The notes under the pieces: generated by a model | Databases searched by the model: none | Seen by the model: only the letters and a program-made list of their open reading frames with translations | Told to the model about the DNA's origin: nothing | Made by a program: the position numbers and the translations under genes | Assembly: GCA_977006965.1 (NCBI GenBank) | Contig: OZ345360.1 | Coordinates: 1,488,001 to 1,552,000 of the forward strand | From: Phymatolithon calcareum | Lineage: Eukaryota > Rhodophyta > Florideophyceae > Hapalidiales | Reading direction: 5' to 3' | DNA length: 64,000 nucleotides | Shown: in pieces, positions 17,826 through 29,599 of the stretch | How positions within the stretch are numbered: the first letter of the stretch is position 1 | How the letters are laid out: every line of letters starts with the position of its first letter

Positions 17826-20464
17826 CAAATATCCCCTGCGCATCATGCGCTATGCGCCAATATGATAGAAACAATAAGGAAATGATTGGCTCATATTCAT
17901 CGATATGACATATTTGGCGTATGTTGTTGACTCGGCGCATGCCCATGCACGCAACTTCTTCGGCGCATGTTTAGAAGTTCCATGCGCATGCGCCGCGGGA
18001 ACGTACCACGCTCGCCGCCAAAATTACTGTGTTGCTCACTCTTGAACGTTTTGCGCTGCCCTCCAGCAACCAAATTGTGCCGTGCTCAGCTCTATCTATC
18101 TCTACTTTCCCTGTGGAACACAGTGAGGTGTCACACAGCACGTATGCCCTCTGTAAACTTCCACAGACAACGAAAGACACAGCTGTCTCAAAAATCGTAA
18201 GTTTGTTGTCTTGGTTCGATAGACACGTAGGCAACAAGGTTGTCATCCTGGATTGCAACGCACCAAGCATCTATGGGCACTAGAGACCTTGCTATCACTT
18301 ACTGCGCGGGATCATCGTATGATAGCTTTATCTCGAGGAACACATCAGTATAGTCGACGATGCCAGCGCAAGGGAGAAAGAGGGCATGAAGTTCAAACCA
18401 TTTCCATCGTCAAGGTAAAATCCTTTTCTTATCCCACCATCTTGGTGAAGAACCAACGTTTGCGATTAGCGGGAGGCGAGACCCCGTTCCGTACTTCGCG
18501 AGTAGGGGGAGACAATAGCTAACGATTCAACGATCGATTGGCATCTCCGCGAAAACGTTTGGCACGTGCAGGTTACCGACCCAAGTTTCTGTCCCCGTCC
18601 ACGACCGGAGCACATTCCCGTTCCACTCCGTGTACTGAAAGTGAAACGTATCGATAAGGTTCAGACAAGTTCATCAACTCCGCGAACGTCGTAATTAGCG
18701 ATCCGCGGCTTCCGTCTTGATGACCGGCGACAGCTGGCGTCGCAACTGCCACCTACGACCGTAGTGCTTGTTCCATTGGGCTCGAATTCGTATGATTTGG
18801 TTCGGTGTCGCGTTCTGTTTTGCACCATAACACTGAGAAGTTTCTGATGCAATGATTCGAGAATTGAGCTGTTCATTGTTATCTTTCAGTTTCTGGACTT
18901 CTGCTTGTGCACTTTCAAATTGCTTAGTAATTGTCAGTGCGGCGCGATAAGTGGACTGGGCGGCGTCTTGGGAGCAGAGCATGAAACGGCATGTTGGAGA
19001 TGACTTCAAGGAGTAATCTCCGTGTTGCTGGTCTAAACCCATCTGATCTCTTGGCGGAAGATCTTGCGAGCAAGTTGAAAGTCCAGTATTTGGGTCGCTG
19101 GATATAGTGGCTACCTTGCAGTGTATCTGCTTCAAGACTGAAAGAAGTGCGGTCACTGGAGAGTAAGGCGGAGCCTGTGCCAGGAACTATGTAACCAGCT
19201 CTGTCGTGTCCTCGACGAAGGCAACGTAAGCGGCGTGCCGTGTGTTCGAGCAGGAGAAAAGACCCATGGCTTGTTTCTGCATGGGAAGGTGCAATAGTCT
19301 TCTCACGATGGTACCTGCTGCGAGTTTGTGCACATGAGCGAACCCTCAGCCAGAACGTTGTCTAGAGTTGAAGATGAAAGTGCAAGGAGGAAGGGGCTGG
19401 CATCGGAGAGTGTACACTGTAAAACTCTGGATGCTTCAGTTTGTGGAAGAGCCGTTGGCAATGCCAACTTGGGCATCGATCCACAGAGTCTCGACCTAAC
19501 CTTGTACAAATTTTTTGCTCTACAAGCTCTGCGAAACATTGTTCTACATCTTTCACGTTCTGCATGATCTTCCCTGTTCTATTCGTACGACTTATATTCA
19601 CGAATTTCTTTTTCCTGTCGCCGTTGACTTTAAACAACACGTCGAACGGCTTGATTTCACATTGGTATCATTTTCATCGTCCGGAGTACGGCACTTCGTA
19701 GGCGGTAGCTTGATTTCTCATCCTCCGCATATGTGCCGATATCAAGCGTCATTACTGTTAACCAACCAAGTAACGTACATCCCGTACTCGGATCATGTCT
19801 ACCTGTTCTGCTTCATACCTTCTGCCCAGACGTCGCTAGAACACCCAAATCGGACTGCACCCTTGCATGTTTCGCCTGGTGATCAGAGAGTAGAAGAAGA
19901 CCGCCTTCAATCATCTCAGTAAACTCGACTCAAGGAAGTCGCCACTCATTCCGTCATCATCGCCTCGCATCCTGCTCGACATCCCAGGCTGCACCACACA
20001 TTGAGCAAAGATTCCTTTGTTCCGCGTAGATACTTCTTCAATGAAGAGATGTACCCCGGGTGACATAACTCCTCACATACGGATATTGTCTTTCTCTCGT
20101 AGGCAAATACCTTTTTTGTTCTCACGAAGCGCAGACTGGCGCTACCATCCCGTTGGTTCCGATTCTTTCTTCTGGTTTTTATTTACGCCACATGAATTTT
20201 TCACGACTGATAGTACTGTCGCAACGACGCTCGAGAGCAAAGAATCCCTTACCTTGAGAATTTTCCAGCGCTGGGGTTATCATTTTCAACTTTTCTGCCT
20301 TTCAATCCGTTCACTACTTATACCTGACTAAAAGAGCACCGTCGGCAGAGAAGGACAATGCGCGCGGTGAACTACCAATTGTTTTGCATTGCTTCTGATG
20401 AGATCCAGCAATTACTAAGCTCTGCACTCACCTTCACCTTACTCTCTCTATTTTTATTCTGGGG
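17826..20464. other. Gene-poor stretch with one weak coding candidate
   Basis: 17836-18000 has a cluster of GGCGCAT/ATGCGCC words. A minus-strand frame with a short coiled coil lies at 18695-19042. Several 60-135-codon frames at 19.3-20.3 kb overlap on both strands without motifs. A multi-exon minus-strand host gene is possible but cannot be assembled by eye. Confidence 0.35.
18695..19042 (-). CDS. Hypothetical protein with coiled-coil segment, 115 aa or one exon of a larger gene
   Basis: The frame is open from 19156, but the first ATG is at 19042. It includes a heptad-like run (ITKQFESAQAEVQKLKDNNE) with leucines and isoleucines at regular spacing, followed by a basic region. That order is not a bZIP (there the basic part comes first). 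No relative is recognised, and the lack of an upstream ATG suggests either an exon or chance. Confidence 0.25.
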   Translation of the reverse strand: MGLDQQHGDYSLKSSPTCRFMLCSQDAAQSTYRAALTITKQFESAQAEVQKLKDNNEQLNSRIIASETSQCYGAKQNATPNQIIRIRAQWNKHYGRRWQLRRQLSPVIKTEAADR

Positions 20465-21050
20465 CACCGTGAGTTTTTTTGAAGCAGCTGTTTATTAGTT
20501 GTTTATTTAAGAGACCTCAGTAACACTCCTAAGACTGTACGGAAGCAGCTTTTCCCAACTTGTTAATTCTAGTATATCGGCTGGTCCCTAATACAAGGAC
20601 TCGTGGTTTTCCATGTTATCAATAATGATGATGCTGTAGAGTAGTAGGGAGTCTAATGCCTTTTCCGTTCTTGACATTGGGCTCCGTGAGGTGCTAAATG
20701 GGAGAGTATTTGTACCTAGAAAAAACCGTTGGATAGAAGAAACAATGCAGAGCTGCAATCTGCAAGGAACGACATCGCCGCGATGACAACCAGCGAACCG
20801 TTTGAGGAGGCTGTGAAGCACAGGGTCCTGTGCACCCACTGGCTACTCCTCGCTTCCTATACCCCCATCGAGAGAAAAAGAGATCAGAAGACTGCACACT
20901 CGATCACGCGCTAAAACAGATGTCAATCCTTATGTCTGAACAACCCTCTCAGAGCAAGAAGAAACTAGGTTGCAAGGTTCGGTCGACGCTATCCAGGAGA
21001 TTTGCCCCAAAAACAGGAAATTTGAATCCCGTCCAAGGGCGTCTCAGAGG
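20465..21050 (-). mobile_element. LINE fragment with internal 5' inversion (family 2)
   Basis: On the minus strand 20588-20670 encodes the LINE C-terminus (KALDSLLLYSIIIIDNMENH, ESLY) and its 3' UTR runs to a T tract at about 20467. Immediately beyond, the plus strand (about 20729-20900) encodes an upstream part of the same ORF (RRNNAELQSARNDIAAM, EPFEEAVKH). The upstream segment is thus inverted relative to the 3' segment, the layout produced by twin priming during LINE integration. I did not find a convincing target-site duplication. Confidence 0.7.
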
Positions 21051-21074
21051 CCCCTAGATGTTGAGTAAAACGAA

Positions 21075-21347
21075 ATGATACCCAGAGAACCTCAAACTAG
21101 GTTACAAGCGCTAAAGATAATGGAATCCGAAAGCACAAAACCCAGTGGCAACCAACAGAACCATGATGATCACAGTCGCCCACTTTATAAACACCCAAAA
21201 GTAGAAGGCGATACCAAAGATGATGCCTTGGCTATGAAACATCTGTCCGCCAAGGGCGCCAGCGACGAGCGAATGGCAGCAGACAAAGTCTGTAACGACG
21301 AGAAAGGACATACCGTCTCCGACATTGAGGCACTAGACTTTGAATAG
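21075..21347 (+). CDS. Small polar hypothetical protein, 90 aa
   Basis: An ATG-initiated frame of 90 codons, very hydrophilic (rich in K, D, E, S, H), probably disordered. No motif is seen. It starts just after the inverted LINE piece and may be part of that element or pure chance. Confidence 0.2.
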   Translation: MIPREPQTRLQALKIMESESTKPSGNQQNHDDHSRPLYKHPKVEGDTKDDALAMKHLSAKGASDERMAADKVCNDEKGHTVSDIEALDFE

Positions 21348-21350
21348 CAT

Positions 21351-22279
21351 GCAAGTAAGTATACTATTCGAGAAACACTGTTTAGATGTTATAATGACAG
21401 AAGAAATGATAGTGTGATGCAATCAACTCAGGGAATATGACAGTAGCACATAGGAAGCTGCTTTGGTGTCGGCAAATTCTGGCGTTGAATCTTACAATTA
21501 CCCCAGATGTTGAGTACCATACACTAAGCTCAAATATCCTGCGATAAAAGAAAGAAATGTTACAGTTTCTCAATAAGACAACGATAGCTTCAAGAAAAGT
21601 CACATCCATCCATCCATCCATTATTCATAGTGTTCGGCTGCCTGCAGCTTCATCACTGCAGTACGTTCTGTGATTTTCCCGTCGCAGCATATAATCCAGG
21701 CAGCGGGCTTTATCCTGCAAGTGGCACTCGGCCATTGTAAGAATGTTGGCTTCGTTCATATTGGACAGGGCTACAACTGCACGACATCATAGACGACCTT
21801 CGATGTGTATATTTCGTCTTCTTGCGTGTAAAAACAGGAATCCGGAGCGTTGTGTGTCAAAATTCGTGTTCTAGGATAAGAACTACCGAGAAGACAAGAA
21901 ACAAGGTATCTTAGGCGACTTCGTGACGCTTATTGTCGCGTATTTCTCATGGCACTACAGCAAATTCGGAGACAATCTAAGCAGCTCTAGATGAGCGAGG
22001 CTTCATAGTCCAGCGTTGATGACCAGATTCGGAACGGTAGAAACGCGATTGCACCCGAGCACAACCTTGAGTCAGATGGAATATTAACAACTTTGGTCTG
22101 CTCAGTGCTCCTTTGGGAGCACACGGAGAGAAGTGGCCGGCGTAGAAGTCGCGCCACGCCGGGTCCCACTTTTGGGAAACCAGCGATCACGCACTGGTGT
22201 GCGCCGACATCCTTGAACAGCACGTGAACGTTCGCAAGGTTCTACGATGCTGAACACTCGAAAGGTACTGAACTCTTCT
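21351..22279. repeat. Repeat-rich stretch with unknown repeat R (copy 1)
   Basis: 21602-21620 is a short CATC microsatellite. From about 21987 to 22230 lies a sequence that recurs inverted at about 37640-38000: shared words include GTGCTCGGGTGC / GCACCCGAGCAC, CCAGATTCGGAA and CTCCGTGTGCTCCC. On the minus strand it reads PLLSVCSQRSTEQTK and SGAIAFLPFRIWSSTLDYEA; the other copy gives PLLSVCSRKEH and SGAVAFIPFRIWSSALEYEA. Peptide-level conservation hints at an old coding repeat, but I do not recognise the family. Confidence 0.55.
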
Positions 22280-23040
22280 TTCGCTGTGAACTTTTTTTGA
22301 AGCGACTGATTAGTTGTTTATTGTTAAATAAACAAATGATGGCTTTTAGAAGAGCCCTTAGTTACACTCATAAGACTGTATGGGACCGGCTTTTCAGTAA
22401 TTGTTCATTCTAGTCTGCCGCTTGGTCCCTAATATAGGGACTCCTCACTTTCCATATTATCAATTATGGTGACGTTGTAGAATAGTAGAGAGTCTAGTGC
22501 CGACACTGTCGTTAACATTCTTCAGGGTCCACTTCATACTTTGCTAGGTTCTTGCGCAAGGCCTGCTGGTGGAGCTCGGCAGCTTTCCCGAATGCATCCG
22601 ATATTACGTCGTGCTCATTTGAGGGACTTTTCGCTTGAATGTTTTATGGCTAGCTTTCGATGTCGCACCTTCGCACTCCTGAGGCTGGCCGGGATATCTT
22701 CTGGTTTGATATCGGCATTTTTCTCTTTCTTCTTGATTCGAGTTGTTCGCCTTCTTTTGTAATCCCAAATCGTCGGAGTTGACCTGCTGTTCTTCCTCTT
22801 GCATATGCTTGAAGGGGACCACATACTGTTCTTTTTGCACCATCGAGGAAATATTCCGACTTACCAACTGTAATTCTTGAAGATTCGCTCTTCTCTTGGT
22901 TTGGACGAAATAGCCACCTTCGTTGTCTTTCCTCATCACAGCATCTTGAACGCTAAGATGTACTGGTGCTTGGATCCTGCACAGAAGCCGGAGTCGCTCG
23001 ATCGTTACACTTGCAATACCTCCGAAAACTTGGAACAAGA
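22280..23040 (-). mobile_element. Decayed LINE 3' fragment, family 2
   Basis: Minus-strand pieces in two frames match the LINE C-terminal region: ERLRLLCRIQAPVH (compare DRLRLLCRIQAAAH in the large copy) and, in another frame, PEDIPASLRSAKVRHRKLAI. The 3' UTR at 22290-22500 shares long words with those at 20.5, 30.07 and 35.2-35.3 kb (TTAGGGACCA, ACTAGAATGAACAA, CAGTCTTATGAGTGT). Frameshifts and an insertion make it a dead copy. Confidence 0.75.
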
Positions 23041-23579
23041 CGGTTCTCTCTACTTCTGTGATAGCTCATTGTGCATATGAGGGCCACGCTGCGCGATGAA
23101 TAGATTGTTCCCACGTTGATTGAATCAGCGACTTGTAGATGCGATTAGGTTAGTTTTATGTGAGTCGAACAATTATGCTCTTTTGCTTGTTACTTGTAAC
23201 TTTTTCCCACAGTGTTGCGGACTATAGTGGTCTGGACACCTACAATTTGCATATACATGGATATTATTTGATTAAGTGAACTACCAGTTGAAATTTGGGC
23301 CGACGCATACAGATTTCCAGCTCTGTTACACTAGCGTGTTGTAATGCACCAGCGATGCGGAGAACGCATCAAGTAGACAGGCTTTTTTTAGTCTGCTGTA
23401 ACATCAAAAGCCCAAGAAAGAAGCACAAGGACGCGTCTGAAGAGAATAGGATACAACGCAAATGACCAAGGATGTTGAGCATCTCAAGAAATGTGAAGAC
23501 ATGTAAGATGCCCTTTTGCAAGTTGTACACGGAAGCGTCCAAAGAGAATCAAAACTTTAGTTAGAGGAAAAGTAAGAAG
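23041..23579. other. Nothing recognised
   Basis: AT-rich sequence without sizeable frames or obvious repeats. Confidence 0.4.
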
Positions 23580-23800
23580 AGAGTATATGCTTGAATACCG
23601 TAGCTAGAGAATCCAGCAAGTTTCCGTTGCACTTTTATGTGTCAGAAAGATCGACTAACATGAGCTCCATAGGGCTGCCATTTATCAACGCCACGCTTTG
23701 GAGAAAATCAGAGTTAGGTGCTTAGTTTAATATGACAAACGGTGATTGAACTGGTCGTGCTACAACGCATATTAGAATCATGGAAGATTAAGGCTGGGTC
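23580..23800 (+). mobile_element. LINE family-3 3'-end fragment (degenerate)
   Basis: Plus-strand reading gives ERSTNMSSIGLPFINATLWR then KSELGA, followed after frame changes by IELVVLQRIL-like sequence, clearly related to the intact peptide at 25128-25526. Stops and frameshifts interrupt it. Confidence 0.55.
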
Positions 23801-24066
23801 GGTATACGGTTACAATCTCGATGCAAAGATGCTTGGATTTCGGGAGGCACAACTCGGTGCAAATATGATACCAGTTGACGTATGATATCGAGCGGCTGGT
23901 TCACAAAAATCCAAAGCGGGCGTCTTGGTTCGTTTCGTCCACAAAAATCGTACATCATGCCGATTAATCATTCGGCGCTATAATATTTTACTCACGGTGT
24001 CCAGAAGACACGTAGATTTGTCTAAAAACCGTTTCGTTCTCATGACATGGGCGGAGGCCATGTAAG

Positions 24067-24480
24067 GATTTATTTAAAAGCTTCCAACAGGGCTTTCTAA
24101 TGTATCGTAGTCTGGTCACTCATGACCTCCTTAATTCGAATTTCTCTACTAACAAGTGCATGTGAGTCGTTTGCACTCATCTTCCACATCAGGGCCCATT
24201 TGTGATGATGATAAATTCGTTGAAGCGCAACCGGCTCAATTCACGCTGTGATGCCAAAGTACTTACCTAGTATTGATGTGGTAGAGAAAGCCGCTAGATT
24301 AAATATCAGCCTCTTAGACATCTCATCCGTGTCGTCCTGTCCCTTAAGCAGAGGATCTCTGGTAGTTAGGTCCATTCAATGGGAATTGTCACAGATCTTC
24401 ATTATTCTTCCTTTGCCAATTCCTCGATTATTTCTCTTCTTCAGTTCTTCTTCGATACTGCTCCTTGTTCCGGACTTTGT
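24067..24480 (-). mobile_element. LINE family-3 3'-end fragment (degenerate, minus strand)
   Basis: The reverse complement reads through ILGKYFGITA, PVALQRIYHHHKW and ANDSHALVSREIRIK in shifting frames, and ends at a GGAAGCTTTTAAATAAATCC tail (about 24067-24086). It is homologous to the copies at 17.4 and 25.2 kb. Confidence 0.6.
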
Positions 24481-25127
24481 GAGGCCTTTCACAAGTCTTC
24501 GAATTCCTTGAGACACTCAACGTTCTTCGTTGCTTGCACTAATTTCTCCTCTCTACCACAATATCTTCTTCTCATCTCTGGAGGTTCTTGGCGACACAGG
24601 ACTCGGATTCCTTCGCGTCGTGCTTTGCATACATTCCGAAGACATGAATATGCGAGGCCTGCACAAGCTGGGCAAGGATTGAACGGGAAGCGCGCAAACA
24701 GTAGACTATTCGTAGAGTTTATCTCGAGAACACTGCTTGGAAGTCTATTTGTTAGAGGGGCTGTGCAGGCTGATGTATATTGTGAAGCTTCTGCGTTCAG
24801 TCGCAAACAAGATAGAGCTGCGTTCTTGCCAAATAATTAGCGGGATCGATTGTCATTTCATCGTCTATATCTCTGAAGGATTGCAGTACATCTCTCAACT
24901 TGATTTGACAAAGCAAATGACCGATTTGTTCTAATAGCGGCGTGCATTTACCACGGGAATGATAATCAGGGAGCGATGATCGTCTGTTTCTTTTCTTGCA
25001 TTTAGCAGACAGTCCATGATGCAAGTAATGGTTATTCGGAACGAGCATTTCGGCCTGGCAGTGGAGCACTAGTTGTCGAGAGCACTGTGCCAAATAGAGT
25101 GGATGCGGACGAGCACCTTGGGGCGCT
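24481..25127. other. Nothing firmly recognised
   Basis: Overlapping 65-150-codon frames on both strands, no motif. The 153-codon plus-strand frame at 24379-24840 begins inside the antisense of a LINE fragment and is probably fortuitous. Confidence 0.35.
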
Positions 25128-25600
25128 GTGGGTTTTTGTGCCGTTATTGTGCAAGCTGAACACCGGAGCTACTCAGTCTCAAAGAAAGGGCGACGAAAAA
25201 AAATAATTGAGTTATGGGCAAAGGAAGAAGAGGGCAGATCGCTCGAGATACCAACTGATTCGAACAATCTACCGGTGGTTCTCCGCGTAAGAGAAAGGTC
25301 GACACGGTTGCGATGCCTACGGCTGATATTCAACAGAGCACCTCTTTGGAGAAAATCAGTACTAGGTGTATACTTTGGTGTCACAGCCGTGATTGAGCTG
25401 GTCGCGCTCCAACGCATTCTATCTTCATCCAAGATTAGTCCTGAACATGAATGTAAGCGACTCAGTAGAGCACTTGTTGGGAGAGAAATACGAATCAAGA
25501 ATATACTGAATAGTCAACTACGTTAGCTTAGAAAATCGTGCAAAAGCGGCCCTGTTACTCTTGTAGAGAGGCCCTGGGAGCTTTTAAAATAGATCAACAC
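25128..25600 (+). mobile_element. LINE family-3 3'-end fragment, longest open copy
   Basis: A 132-codon frame (25128-25526) encodes KKGRRKKIIELWAKEEEGRS, IPTDSNNLPVVLRV, RAPLWRKSVLGVYFGVTAVI, ELVALQRILSSSKI and REIRIKNILNSQ. It is the best preserved of six related pieces and defines the family. The 3' sequence ends GGGAGCTTTTAAAATAGATC. Dispersed copies with decayed frames, shared 3' DNA and variable 5' ends argue for a retroposon tail, not a host gene. Confidence 0.6.
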
Positions 25601-26501
25601 ATATCCCCTTAATGAGTGGCTGGCGCCTCCCAGGCGTACTAACTCGCTGGGGGAGACGAGGAGGAAGTAGGATATAAAGACCTTCCATTATTCCAGCTTG
25701 CCGAGTTTATCAGGATGGACAGCCTGTCGTGCCGTAGGCGCGACTCCTCTTACAATTACACGCAAGAGTGGCGCTTGGTAAGGCCCCCATCAATATTTGC
25801 TAACATCTCTTATGTGGACTTCTTAGGTTGGTCCAACCAAAAGGTTATACAAGCACGAGGTAGTTTGCCGCTCAGTAGAGAAGTCAAGCAAGTGGAGTTC
25901 CTTTGAAGGATAAACCAACAATCTGATCAACTCTTCTTTGCCATTCGTCCGAATGGCTCCCCTTTCTCCACACAGCTATTCTTGCTTGTATAGAGCCCGT
26001 CTTCAAGGGGAGCTTGAGAATGATATGGCGTTGACTATCACTTGTTACAGACAGTGATTCACATGTGTTTCGGTCGTTGAGTGCTAGCTATGTATCACAT
26101 CATCGCGTGCAGTCTCGCGATCCGCCATACACATCATATGTTCGTGTTGGACAGCGAGCAAAGTTTTGGATCAGTTGGCTGTACATCGGCGCAGGATCGT
26201 CGACAGGTGACTGATGTTCTCGCAAGATTGGATCTGAGGCACTAGTAGCAATTACCAAGAGAACACTTCTGGATTTAGAGATTATTGGGCTTCTACTTCA
26301 GGAGCTGCATGCTGTCTTTAGTTTCCGTGAACACCGTACGGCAAAAAACCCTTGAGACCAAATTGGGGGCCCTATTAACGCGTAATACTAGTGCAGTGTA
26401 CGATCAAAGCTTGGAAAGTATTCAGTTTCGAAATCTATGGCTTTGTCGATTCTAATCTGCAGTTGCAAGTACGAGAGCACAAACAAGTTCAAAATGTGCC
26501 A
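25601..26501. other. Nothing recognised
   Basis: No frame above 65 codons and no clear repeat before the 3' end of the BCS1-like gene. Confidence 0.4.
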
Positions 26502-27997
26502 TTATACGTAAAGGGTCTTCATAGAATCCTCAATGCTGCTAGAATAAAATTCTTTGAAGAATTCTGGGAGACGTTCCAGACACTCCTCCGCCGTGTTCTC
26601 CCGAGTGTAGACAAAGTGCTGCTGAAGAGTAGCAATTGACCGGGCAGCCTTCTCCTCACGCATAAAAACGAGATCTGAAAACTTCTTCGCCATTCCCTTT
26701 TCCGCCTCAGGATAGAAGCTTTCGAACAGCTCCTTCACCTGTTGGCGTTCCGGTGGGCTAAACTCAAAACGTCTATCCACACGTCCAGCGCGGATGAGAG
26801 CCGGGTCCAGACGTTCAATGTGGTTTGTCGTCATCACTGTGAGAATACCGTCCGCCGATACCAGACCATCAAGAGCGTTCAGTAAACCTGAAAACGTGAG
26901 GGTGGCTTCCGACAGCTTTTTGCGATCTTCGTTGAACAATACGTCAATATCCTGTTCAAAAGAAACAAAGCGAGTGTGGAGATGAGGGCCGTTAGTTACA
27001 GATCTAAGACGATGTGGAGGGTAGGCATTCAAAAGGGGCTGGGCGGTGTTAAAAGTACCTCGAGCACAACCATTGACGGCTTCGGAACCTTCTCGAAGGC
27101 ATCGTGCAACTGACGATTTCCCATCTTCTTATCGGCGAGGCAAAGGAAGCACGTATTAAGCTTGAGTTCGCCAGCGATTCCTCGAATGAGTGAGGTTTTC
27201 CCAACTCCAGGAGGCCCATAGAACAGATAGCTCCTGCGGTACGGCACGCCGTGGCTAAGGTACCACTTTCTAGTATTAGAATGCATGAAGCTTTTAACGT
27301 CCTTTAGAATGGCGTCCTTTTGTCCTTCTTTGAGGAAAACACTACTCAACGGGCGTGCGTCCTTTTGCCCATGATTCACCCATCGTACATATGAGTTTGA
27401 GACGAGAAGCGTATAAAGGATGTACATGCCGTCTTGTGCCGTCCGCTTCTTTTTCTCCACCTCATCATTCCACATCAGAGCGTCCTTCACCAATGTTTTA
27501 AGTGTCATAGGGGAAGCTGCGTACAGATGAACGGCTCGGAATATTCGATTTTGCCCACTTACTTCGATCGGGTTTCCGCGCGAAATATGTGTGATAAACA
27601 CGTCCTTTCCGTCGGCGGACGCGCGCGCAGGCCCCAGGCCCATATAATATTTCGCCTCGGAACGGTCAGTTTCTGCAAAGATTGGTTTGCAGCCGCAACC
27701 AAGGCCCGACCAGAGAGTTGACAGACGACCGGGGGATTCCGGTTCATCCGCTAAAGCGTCGATCTTCTTCGGCGGCGGTTCAGTTACATCGACGGATGTG
27801 ATGGCTAAGAACTCGATAAGCGTGCTGTACACACTCGAAGCGGCGCAGGTTATTTCGAGAGCGGCGACGTCTTTTACGGCGATACCCAGCATGTCGGCAA
27901 TCCACTTCGGACAATCGACTGCGCCGAAAGCGTTCAGCGGTAGCTTGGATAGCTTTTCATCCGGCATATCGCCAGGAGGCGAAGGAGCCGTTATCAT
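26502..27997 (-). CDS. BCS1-like AAA ATPase, paralogue 1 (two exons)
   Basis: Exon 1 runs 27997-27059 (313 codons from the ATG at 27997; the frame is open upstream only through a GTG) and exon 2 runs 26951-26502. The 107-bp intron 26952-27058 starts GTACTT and ends CAG in phase 0, giving 462 residues. The BCS1-type pre-sensor motif WYLSHGVPYRRSYLFY leads into Walker A GPPGVGKTS (261-269). Walker B MVVLEDIDVLF spans the splice junction. Exon 2 has TTNHIERLD, the arginine pair RAGRVDRRFEF and a typical C-terminal lid. BCS1 proteins act as AAA translocases or chaperones, classically inserting the Rieske protein in mitochondria. This copy lacks an obvious N-terminal membrane helix, so the substrate is unknown. 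It is closely related to the gene at 38300-39778 and looks intact. Confidence 0.9.
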
Positions 27998-28058
27998 CGC
28001 GGGGGAAGAGAACTGCTCGGGGACGGTGCTTCTGTATCTCACGCCCTTGAGGGAATGA

Positions 28059-28954
28059 GGATTTGTATACTCTGGGAATCTTTCTCTGAGTAAAACGTCT
28101 GGAGATTTACTAAGCGTCCGCTCTCATGTTTCATACATTTTAATCCTTGTTGTCTGTATGTACAGTTGTACCATACAGAACAAGGTGTAGGACTGAAAAC
28201 AGGGTAACTGGAATCAAGGAGTTATTTAAGCTTCAGCCAATTGGATAGCTAGCCACCTTACTTACGTTATATATGCATTTGTATATGAGTGCTGTATACC
28301 ATACACAGTAGCATTTAGATCTTAACGTTGAAATTGTCCGCCGGATATGCGTGGAACATTCGTGCCGTGCCGACTAGTTACTGAGCGAAAGTGTTCCTTG
28401 ATTAAAATTTTAACTGTGCCTGTGCCGAATTGCATATGTGTACGTGCCATCGGAACCCCCACTAGGTTCCAGATGATCGAACCTTCGCTATATTCGGTGT
28501 CGGCACGACAGCCACACTGTAGGGCGTCCAACCCATTACATCTGCTTTGCACGCACGAACGAAGCTAGCAATCATTAACGTCACTCACAGCCGACAGTGC
28601 TGGGGTGTATTGCACCATTTACTATACACCTCTTACAGTGTTGCCGTGGGTAGTAGCGAGAGAACCTTCAGCTCTTTTCAGCGAATGAACTCTATATTGC
28701 TTATTTTTTTTCTTTTCTGCAGAAAAAGTCAATCTGAAATGAATGGCTCAACTTGCCCTGTGGCAAAATCTAATCAATCAAAAACGTCATTTTCTCTCAC
28801 GGTGTCTCTCTGCATAGGTCATCAGGGGTTCTTGCAGCTTGGAGACAGTTCAACATGAACAGCGTAAGATCACATGTTGCACAGTTTTCTCTAATATTAT
28901 GCGAGCACATCTGCGCCCAGATTTAGTGTAAAGGCCACAAATTGGCTGGTACAT
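28059..28954. other. Nothing firmly recognised upstream of BCS1-like paralogue 1
   Basis: It should include the promoter of the minus-strand AAA gene. A 103-codon frame at 28547-28858 lacks motifs. Several TACAGTTGTACC / TATATATGCAT-like words give short palindromes without wider structure. Confidence 0.35.
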
Positions 28955-29130
28955 ATCCCGTAACGATGAATTGGAGATTATAAAGAGTCTGTTCAATTTA
29001 TGGAAAAGAGCTTGTTGAAAGAGATTCAAGAATCAAGGAGAGTTTAAGTCACCAAAGTAATCTAGTTTAGCGAATCTAACGGAGAGCGACTTCGCTACTC
29101 GTGAGCTGAGGCTTTGGGGGCTCTCTCAAT
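28955..29130 (+). mobile_element. LINE family-3 tail fragment
   Basis: The sequence GAGCTTGTTGAAAGAGATTC followed by AAGAATCAAGGAGAGTTTAA, then GAGGCTTTGGGGGCTCTCTC, aligns with the 3' coding end and tail of the copies at 17.7 and 25.5 kb. Confidence 0.5.
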
Positions 29131-29294
29131 ATCCCAATTCAATCGCGCCTCGCTTCAGATAAAACCAATGTTTCCCATTCATCGCAAGATGACACATTTT
29201 GTTCTCAACACAGAAATGTCGCGATACGTGCACGCGGAAAGAGCGTGCGTTTGCTGGAAGAGAAACGCAAACCAATGATGTTGCACAGAGTGTA

Positions 29295-29332
29295 ATGGAT
29301 GGATGGATGGATGGATGGATGGATGGATGGAT
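29295..29332. repeat. (ATGG)n microsatellite
   Basis: Nine and a half perfect ATGG units. A short CATC tract of the complementary type is at 21602-21620. Confidence 0.97.
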
Positions 29333-29599
29333 TTCTGTTTTACAGTGGGTCACTCCTGAAAATGATAAATTGCAGAGACGCAAAACAGTACGCAAATTGT
29401 GCAAATGTATTCCGCTGTCACGCGCACGCCAAATTGTGGAGCCCTGAAAACATTGTCGCATTTTGTGTCAGATCATTCCGTTACGGAACCAAAATATTAA
29501 TTGATTTGATGTCCTATTTTGGGTGCTTATAGTGCCCAAAGCATCCGACATGGGCCCTCACTTTGGTGCTGAAGAGTACAAGTATTACATTACACCGCT

